A stretch of DNA of 64,000 nucleotides from Crotalaria pallida (taxonomy: Eukaryota; Streptophyta; Magnoliopsida; Fabales; Fabaceae), in the NCBI GenBank assembly GCA_037953625.1, contig CM075656.1:88121001-88185000 (forward strand), read 5' to 3'. Of this stretch, positions 57,226 to 64,000 are shown piece after piece. Each line of letters opens with the position of its first letter. The stretch's first letter is position 1. The notes under the pieces were generated by a model. That model ran no database searches and was not told the origin of the DNA. It saw only the letters and a list, made by a program, of their open reading frames with translations. The translations under genes and the position numbers were made by a program.

Positions 57226-58193
57226 CTTTATTAATTTAATACTATTACATTCCATCTAGTTCTTAATACATAAGCTGTGTAGCTTGAAATATAAATAACA
57301 AAAAACACAAGTAAATCATTTTTTTAATTTTATTTCATTCGGAATGCTATTTTCTTAAAATATATTTTTTTTTGTCTCTTAATATAAATCACTTTTACCT
57401 AAATTCACGCAGATTAAGAAAAGTAATTATTACTCTAAATTTTATCAAAAAATATGTTGTCATTCCAAAGTGACCCTTATTTAAAACTTTACAACTCTAT
57501 TAATTTCTCTCTATTGTAATTATTACCCTATCACCCATATGCAATTATGAGGGGTGTATTTGGAGTAAACTCTTTAATAATACCTAAATATTCTAAAACG
57601 ACTTATATAAAGGGACACAAATTCTACCAAAATAGTGTCCTGTATTAAGGGACGGAGGAAGTACCTAAAAAATTGTTTTCTCATTTAATTTTTGTTTCAT
57701 TCCCGATATCACTTTCCTAAAATACCTCTATTTTTTTTTATAAATTTGATAAAATTAAATACAACCAACCAATATTCTTAATAAGTGTAAAAGTAGTTAA
57801 GTTTAATGATATTATAAGTCGGAGGGTGTATCATACTTAACTAATAAATCAAATAAATAAAAAAAATAACACGACATTTATATTTTTTGAAATTTTAAAA
57901 AGGTATTTTAATATTATAATTTTACTATTTTAACTTCTATTAAAAAATTTAATAATGTATTATTTTGTATTAATAAAAAAAGGGTAAATAAGATTAAAAA
58001 ACACTCCCTTCGTTCCTTATTACCTATTTTTTTAAAGAAATTTTTTGTTTCCTTTTATTTGTCTTTTTAAAGATTTTAAGAGTATAATATATGTTATTTG
58101 TTATGTTTATCTCTATTAAATAAGTTTTGGTTTACATAAGTAGAGAACGAAGAAAAACTAATGATTATAGAGAGAAAAAGTATAATGGGAAAA

Positions 58194-58233
<40 letters not shown>

Positions 58234-58444
58234 AAAATCTAAATAATGATTATATTTCTTAAATGTATGTTTTGTTTGAAATATGTTTTGTTTGAGATAA
58301 ATACATAAATTTGGTGTTAACTCAACATTATAAATTATTATTATACATAAACCGTCGTAAATATAAAAGAAACTAAAGAGAGCGAGGAAAGGTGGAGATA
58401 ATCAAATATTTAGTTCTTCAAATCAGCTCTTTAGGAATCACTAT
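57226..58444. other. Intergenic DNA with degraded Stowaway-type elements and (AT)n
   Basis: 57370-57661 looks like an old Stowaway element (right end AAGGGACGGAGGAAGTA, left end TGTCTCTTAATATAAATCAC). 58004-58198 matches the left part and body of 50692-50948 and runs into an (AT)n array at 58198-58229. No gene seen. Confidence 0.5.
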
Positions 58445-58655
58445 TGTTAGCTTACCTCGTGAATCATGCACAAAATCCTAACTTTCTCCTTCCTATCCAT
58501 TAGTTGTTATATTTGTTGTAACTATTCTGATAATTAAGTCTTGTATAGCATATTCCCTAGTCTGTTAGGCTTATACTGAGATATTCTAGCATGTGCAACT
58601 GTATATATATCACTGTTCTACTGCATCAATAATATGACAGGAGATTACTCTTTCT
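58445..58655 (+). repeat. Probable copia 5' LTR (about 0.2 kb)
   Basis: Starts TGTTAGCTTACC, contains a TATATATA box near 58600 and ends just before a tRNA-Met primer site. There is no second LTR to fix the borders, so the start is tentative. Confidence 0.45.
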
Positions 58656-58657
58656 AT

Positions 58658-58668
58658 ATGGTATCAGA
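58658..58668 (+). promoter_or_regulatory. Copia primer-binding site (degenerate)
   Basis: ATGGTATCAGATAGC resembles the initiator-tRNA-Met site TGGTATCAGAGC with two extra bases. Confidence 0.7.
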
Positions 58669-58711
58669 TAGCTAACAAGCTTCATAGCATTTTTTTTACT
58701 ATCCACACACA

Positions 58712-59756
58712 ATGTCTTCCGATAACACATCCTCTAGCACCACTCTTCTTACTGCAAATACATCCCAACTCGTGGCACTCAATCACAGTGCTCACTCCAC
58801 TATAAAACTCAATTCCTCCAATTATTCAGCCCAGAGAGTTCATCTCAATGCTCTTCTTGTTGGATATGGCCTAAAAGGCTATGTTGATGGCACCACACCC
58901 TGTCCACAGCCCACTGCCACCGGTTATGCTCACTGGATCCGCCAATTAGATAAACTAATTCTCTTGGCCATTATCTCGTCAGCCATTATCTCGTCAGTCT
59001 CTGACACTGTTATCAAAATGCTAGGTAATGTCACCACATCCAAACAAGCGTGGGACATCCTTCAAACTGTCTTTGCTAATAAATCTCGATCCCGTGTGAT
59101 GTCGCTTAAGGAACGTCTCATCACTGCTCAAAAGGGAGACCAAACCGTCACCTTCTACCTGCAACATCTCAAAACAATTGCCAATGAATTGGCCATCATT
59201 GGCTCTCCCATGGATGACACTGATCTTGTCCTCCTCTCCTTCAACGAGCTTGGTTCAGATTTTCGTGATGTCACTGCAGCCATTCGTGCTTGTGACTCAC
59301 CTATAAGCTTTGCCGAATTGTCTGAAAAAACTGGTTGATCATGAAACCTACCTTCAACGTCAAGACCATGCTACTTCCCAGGTTGTCGTTCCTACTGCTC
59401 ATGCTGCAAATTGCTCTCGTGGTGCACCTGTGAAATCACGCACCACCTTTCCTGATTCCAATCATTATCAATTCGCACATCGTGGTAATTCCAACAAACC
59501 GCGAGTCATCTGCCAATATTGTGACAAAGTGGGTCACACAGCTCGTGAGTGCTACAGGCTGAATGGTTTCCCCACTTCCCATAATCCCAAACCTGTGGCC
59601 AATCATGCAGCCACTCATCGTGCAACCAGCCCTCAAACCTGACTTCTAGACTCGGGTGCCTCTCACCACATCACCAATGACCTTCACAATCTGTCTCTCT
59701 CCCAACCATATCATGGCCCTGATCAATTACTTGTAGGTGATGGTTCTGGTTTACCA
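58712..59756 (+). pseudogene. Truncated copia gag and protease start
   Basis: The ATG at 58712 opens a copia gag (TIKLNSSNYSAQ, ALLVGYGLKGYVDG, VMSLKERL, GSDFRDVTAAIR) that breaks at 59336 by one extra A in the run near 59323-59328. The gag continues in the next frame with a CCHC knuckle CQYCDKVGHTAREC (about 59512-59553) to a TGA at 59640-59642. Beyond that stop the protease start DSGASHHITNDLHN and VGDGSG is readable up to about 59756, where homology ends abruptly. Integrase, RT and the 3' LTR are absent. A small internal duplication, ATTATCTCGTCAG, is at 58970-58995. Confidence 0.82.
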
Positions 59757-59872
59757 TAAATCAAATAATTAAACCAAGTAATAAACTCATAACATTATGT
59801 TATTAATTTAGTTAAGTATGTAAAGAGATAAAAACATAATACATTTATCAACAAGAAAATTGGTATCCGAAC
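59757..59872. other. AT-rich junction segment
   Basis: Sequence of unknown origin to the right of the copia break point. Nothing recognised. Confidence 0.3.
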
Positions 59873-59990
59873 GCGTAGCTCAGTTGGTCAAGGGCTCGGG
59901 CTTCCCTTTAAAGGAGATTTCTAATCAAACTTAACAAGGAGCGTGCGAGTCAGGGGTTTGAGCCCTGGCTAGCGCAAAAGGATACGCGGA
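59873..59990 (+). mobile_element. tRNA-like SINE fragment
   Basis: A box GTAGCTCAGTTGG at about 59875 and B box GGGTTTGAGCCC at about 59955 are about 80 bp apart, too far for a normal tRNA without an intron. A TAGCGCAAAAGGATACGCGG tail follows. It reads as a tRNA-derived retroposon rather than a working tRNA gene. Confidence 0.5.
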
Positions 59991-60267
59991 TTTATGGGGG
60001 CCCTAGCCGATCCTTAACTGCTTTCAACTCAACCCATAGAGCCATCTTCTCCATAAGGGCACAAGGAGAATATATATTTACAATAGAATAGAGAAGTTGT
60101 TCCTCACCCCACAAACCTTGGTGACAAGAATAAAATGTTGCCCAAGCACCACATTACTCCTATTGAAAAGGGATTTCCTCCATAAACTAACTAAACCCCG
60201 CGACCTACCGATTGAAGGTACAACATCCAGTCCACATCAGAATTACCCCACAACCCCTCTGCCAAAG
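59991..60267. other. Spacer left of the chromovirus LTR
   Basis: No gene recognised. The last five bases, CAAAG, would be one target duplication if the LTR border at 60268 is right. Confidence 0.35.
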
Positions 60268-61005
60268 TGTGACACCCTTCTCTTAATCTCCAAATAGTTA
60301 ATATAATAACTATCTAGTTTACTCAATAAAATATGGACTTGTGAGTATTCATTGAAAATGTAGAAATAAATTTTTCTTTCAAAGCGGGTGCACAAACCGA
60401 CACAGGGAACTCTTGGAGAGGGTAACTTGTATCATTTTCAACATTGTTTTGAATTCGGTGTTTACTAGGATAATAAAATCGTTTCATAATTTCAGATAGC
60501 ATCGATTCCTTTGAAAAGACATTTTCTTAGTAAAATTAGGCGATACTATCCCTTTATTTCCTTCACGGAACTGATACCATTTTCAAATAACATAGCCGAA
60601 TTCTTTCATGCAACCTTCATCAGAGTAAGCGGAAATTATAGGACTATGTAGCTAATAGAAATATAACCATAGATTTTATATATATAACTGAAAAGAGTCA
60701 GGTGATACATAGTCCCAACATAAAAGTCTCCAAGGTCCATATACAAGTCCATAAAGATCTATGTCCAAAATAAGACCATAACCCTAGAGTACTCAAAAGT
60801 ATATCTAAAATATATATACATCTCAAAATATAGACTCTAGAGGTGGTCACATAGATCTGGCAGCATCAGTAGTAGTAGTGGCGGTAGTAGCAGTCTCCAG
60901 GTAGCAACAGAAAACATCATCATCAACAGCAGCAGCAGCAGAATCTCCTCCACAGCATCCCCACACCGGATCCCCTGATCCTCATCATGTACCATATGCA
61001 CATAC

Positions 61006-61476
61006 CTAGGGATCATCCCTCCAATCACTCCCAGTAGAATGTACGACAGGCTCGCCTCCGCTCTCGTCCTCCACCGGATCCTCCTCGATCTCATCCGAGG
61101 GAGAGTGTACCCTACCACTGGGTACAGGGTCAGGAGATGGTGTGACCCTAACTGGGCTCCTCGGATTAGACGGGGGAGTCTCCTCGCGGACGACTCTAGA
61201 AGAAAAAGGGTGTGAGCGGGTAGGTCGAAAACGGAAACTGTGATAAGAGCGAGCTGGTCGTGTGGGAGGTGGTCCATGGTATGTGTAAAACGGGGGCACG
61301 TGCATAGTGTATATGATGGGAATCCTAAATCTACGAGGACGAAATCGAATCAGCGGGTTCGGGTGGTAGAAGGTAATCTCTACCTCTCCCTCGAACATCG
61401 CGCGATGGTCCTCATAGATCCATGTGCCACTAGGAAGTGGCCGGATCTCGACGCAAGCGATGTAGCGAGACATCAC
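61006..61476 (-). CDS. Open frame inside the chromovirus LTR, 156 aa
   Basis: Unrecognised. It starts with two methionines and CVEIRPLPSG, holds an aromatic/basic stretch (FYHPNPLIRFRPRRFR) and ends in a proline- and acid-rich tail (SDEIEEDPVEDESGGEP). GC content is clearly higher than in the rest of the LTR. It reads in the direction of the element. It could be a captured host fragment or a lineage-specific LTR frame, and no known domain is visible. Confidence 0.35.
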   Translation of the reverse strand: MMSRYIACVEIRPLPSGTWIYEDHRAMFEGEVEITFYHPNPLIRFRPRRFRIPIIYTMHVPPFYTYHGPPPTRPARSYHSFRFRPTRSHPFSSRVVREETPPSNPRSPVRVTPSPDPVPSGRVHSPSDEIEEDPVEDESGGEPVVHSTGSDWRDDP

Positions 61477-61811
61477 CTACAAGGGCATAGGGGTAAGCAA
61501 TATTATACACATAATTAACAGAGTATAAACATGTACAATATGGATATGTAGATGTGCAACAATGAACAACAATCACATTTAGCACTTAGCAGTTATTGAA
61601 TGCAAGTAGGATGCTCATACTTGTTTCATTTATTACACTTAGTTTAAATGAGTGGCATGATGTATGAATTTAGCTCTCAAGCCTATCTCCGTCAATCTAT
61701 GTCACTCTCTGACGTCCATCCTTGACAACCCAGCACTCACCAGTGCGTTGTATTCCTAGGTATACAACATTTCGTACATTCACCAAGAATGTACACGACA
61801 AGCTTGGAATC

Positions 61812-62093
61812 CGTGCCACCCGAGCACATCCCGTCATCCAAACGGATCGTCATCCAAACGGTATAACCATATCGGCATCCACTAAGCCAACCACGTCATC
61901 AACGTGTCATCAAGCAAGCGTAATTGGCACTCCCAGAGGCCCTCCACATGTTACCAAAACATGATAAACGACCTACCATCCAAACTCCAAAATGAATGCA
62001 TCGTTTTAAGCTTAAAGGAAATTAATTAATATATATATATATAACGTGCCACCCGAACACATCCCATCATCCAAACGGACCGTCATCCAAACG
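61812..62093. repeat. Two copies of a 49-bp repeat in the LTR
   Basis: CGTGCCACCCGARCACATCC plus CRTCATCCAAACGGAYCGTC is found at 61812-61860 and 62045-62093, with internal repetition of CATCCAAACG. Confidence 0.85.
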
Positions 62094-62209
62094 ACATACT
62101 TATATTTATCAATCTTCCTTTAAGTCCAGATCCCTTGGATTATGGTTATTAAATTCTTAACCAATTAAGTCAGAACTAAAAATGATGTTTCTCAGTTTCT
62201 GGGTAAATT

Positions 62210-62535
62210 ACTCGAGTTTTCTTCAGAATACTCGAGTGTTCTTCAGCTATTACCAGAGTACTCGAGTGTTCTTCAGGATACTCGAGTGTTCATGACTTTC
62301 TGGGAATTTGGGTTTCATATTCATCAAAATACTCGAGTAGTTCATGAGTTACTCGAGTGTTCTTCATTAATTCCAGAACACTCGAGTCACCCCTGCATTA
62401 CTCGAGTGGTTTACCTTAACATGTCCCCAGGCATCACTCGATACTCGAGTTCTGGGCATGGTACTCGAGTGTTCGTGCTCAAAATACACAGTTTTACCAA
62501 AAACTTACTCGAGTAACCAGCCTAATACTCGAGTA
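62210..62535. repeat. ACTCGAGT palindrome array in the chromovirus LTR
   Basis: About twelve exact ACTCGAGT copies in 325 bp (first near 62210, last near 62526), many followed by GTTCTTC. A further single copy is at about 63573. Confidence 0.9.
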
Positions 62536-63796
62536 TTTTCCTGCAGAACAGACTGCAATCTTAATTTTAACACACCATTTTCAGTTCTAATCGTTTCTAG
62601 TCCAATCCAAGGATTAACAAAGTTCATATATCATATATTAAACATGTTACAACTCTCAGTTCATATCAAATTCCATATTTGACAGAGAATCAATCATTAA
62701 TGCATAAAACATACAATTTTAACAACTTAACACCTCAAATTGCAAAATAATCAACAAACTCATGAAATAGTGTTCATTACAGCTTGCGTGCATCATGTGT
62801 AACTTGCTCAAAACAACCATAGAGCATTAAGTGGTCTCCAAACCAAAGTTCCTATTCAATCTAAGCCCTTTAGAGCCTCTTGGTGGCTCTCTAATGAAAA
62901 TAATGAAAATTAAACTCTATCTAGTGTATAAATTAACTTCCCCATACCTCTCAGACCTGTGCCAACAGAAGATTTCAAAGAAAAAGCTCTCCAACACCAA
63001 AAACCACTTTGAGCATCACATGCAGGACAGTTTTGAGTGCAGCACCAATATTGAATTGGTTTACATGGAAGACAAAGATAACAATTGGGGAAATTAGTTT
63101 CTCCAGACTCTATGCAACACATACTAACTAGAGGAATCGAATTGAAACTCAAAGGACTCAGGAGCTTACCAAAAATCGAATTCGAAGTGAGCTCCAGACA
63201 AAGGTTTGACAGAAACAGCTTCCACTTCCAAGCCTTGATTCTTCCACCACACTCGCTCTTAGCTCACAAATTTGGTATCTATACAAAGCTCGTGATGTGA
63301 GCTTTGTATTGGTGTATTGTTTGTGATTTGAATCAGAGCAGAGATGGAGAATCGAAGGAAACGAGTTCTGAACCCTAACTCCAGCAAACTTCACAATTCC
63401 ATCAACAAAGCCTTCAATCTTGTTGATGAATGGCTTAAATAGACAATGGAGACGTTCATGCAAGCTGACACGACGATCATGAACGTGGAATGGTGGTGAT
63501 TTCGTGTCAACGACACGAAATCGTTGATGGTGACTCACCAAACGCACTAACTCGTGCAACTCTGTCCAGAATACTCGAGTATTTTGCCCAGTTTTTGAAA
63601 AATAATAATTTTATTTACTTTCCCTCCAAGATCTTTCCTATAATTTCTTCTAGGTCCCAACCCAGGGACTAATATGCAAAATAATTATTTCATGCATAAT
63701 TTATTAAATAATTTCACACACATTTTCTAACTACATGAACACAGATTTTAATCAAGGATTAAAATGGAAATCATTAATTATAATTAATCCTTATAA

Positions 63797-64000
63797 TTAA
63801 CATTTCATTAATCGAGGATTAAAATTTTGGGGTGTTACACTACTCCCCCACTTACAAGGAATTTCGTCCCCGAAATTCAACTTATACAAACAATCAGGAT
63901 AATCTCGATGCATCTTATCCTCTAATTCCCAAGATGCCTCTATCACATCGCCACAAATCCAGACGACTTTGACCAGACAAATATCCTTCCCTCTAAGCTG
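63797..64000 (-). CDS. pol: Chromovirus pol C-terminus (partial)
   Basis: The frame enters from the right edge (67 codons visible). LRGKDICLVKVVW and EASWELEDKMHRDYP are the end of the integrase/chromodomain region in Tekay-type elements. It terminates at a TAA at 63797-63799, about 40 nt inside the 3' LTR, so the purine tract and the LTR start are translated. The catalytic domains lie beyond the window. Confidence 0.75.
   Translation of the reverse strand, partial: QLRGKDICLVKVVWICGDVIEASWELEDKMHRDYPDCLYKLNFGDEIPCKWGSSVTPQNFNPRLMKC

Larger units (their letters stand above)
60268..63839 (-). mobile_element. 3' LTR of a Tekay-type chromovirus (about 3.57 kb)
   Basis: On the minus strand the LTR starts TGTAACACCCC (63839) right after a polypurine tract AAGTGGGGGAGTAG (63853-63840) and pol. 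The left end on the plus strand reads TGTGACACCC (60268), the expected inverted end. Long LTRs of 2-4 kb are usual in Tekay/Del elements. It contains a 156-codon frame (61006-61476), a 49-bp repeat (61812-61860 and 62045-62093), an ACTCGAGT array (62210-62535) and a long C-rich segment. The other LTR is outside the window, so the left border is inferred. Confidence 0.7.

Noticed and set aside
59873..59990. Functional tRNA gene
   Set aside because: A and B boxes are too far apart, no proper cloverleaf can be drawn, and a retroposon-like tail follows.
60837..61277. Second minus-strand frame (146 codons) overlapping 61006-61476
   Set aside because: Low-complexity leucine run at its end and overlap with the better frame; no support.
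1..64000. CRISPR array, bacterial operons, riboswitches
   Set aside because: No direct-repeat/spacer pattern. The repeats found are LTRs, palindromes and microsatellites of a plant genome.

Overview
The window is eukaryotic, a repeat-rich stretch of nuclear DNA from a flowering plant, most likely a eudicot. Evidence: complete plant Ty3/gypsy (Tat, Athila) and Ty1/copia (Sirevirus) elements, part of a Tekay-type chromovirus, tRNA-derived SINEs with A and B boxes, LINE remnants, Stowaway MITEs, Mutator-like elements and AT-rich spacers. A legume is plausible from the retroelement flavour, but nothing seen here proves it. There is no operon, CRISPR array or rRNA gene.

Layout. (1) 1-9.56 kb: two tandem paralogues of an unrecognised gene on the minus strand (one frameshifted, one open), then host DNA broken by four DNA-type insertions: a foldback, a MULE-like MITE, a 2.9-kb MULE with 9-bp target duplications, and a second foldback. 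(2) 9.56-43.26 kb: one nested stack. A roughly 0.5-kb inverted-repeat element (9564-43255) was hit by a Tat retrotransposon (9675-32143, minus strand, TSD GTCCC) and a Sirevirus (32363-43046, plus strand, TSD ATCCT). The Tat element was split at codon 12 of its gag gene by an Athila element (19716-31421, plus strand, TSD ACCTC). The Athila element carries a solo LTR (21562-23158, TSD TACAT) just before its gag start codon. (3) 43.3-58.4 kb: host DNA with a remnant of the same block seen at 4.2-8.6 kb, SINEs, Stowaway elements, two LINE fragments, and a small minus-strand family of unrecognised genes (46.4, 48.8-50.4 and 56.4 kb). These share a C-terminal motif and a conserved upstream element that occurs four times. 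(4) 58.4-64 kb: a truncated copia element, a tRNA-like SINE fragment, and a 3.6-kb LTR plus the last pol codons of a Tekay-type chromovirus that runs off the right edge.

Relative ages. By-eye LTR differences are about 7 in 1119 bp (Athila), 8-9 in 631 bp (Tat) and about 9 plus one indel in about 1570 bp (Sirevirus), which agrees with Athila being younger than the Tat element it split. No autonomous element here has a fully open gag-pol: Tat has one nonsense codon plus the Athila split, Athila has two frameshifts, and the Sirevirus has a pol nonsense codon and an env-like frameshift.

Most novel points: the small gene family with its shared upstream element; arrays of the palindrome ACTCGAGT in LTRs of unrelated elements; the antisense gene in the Tat element with two frame-keeping intron solutions; a heptad-encoding minisatellite; and an open frame inside the chromovirus LTR.
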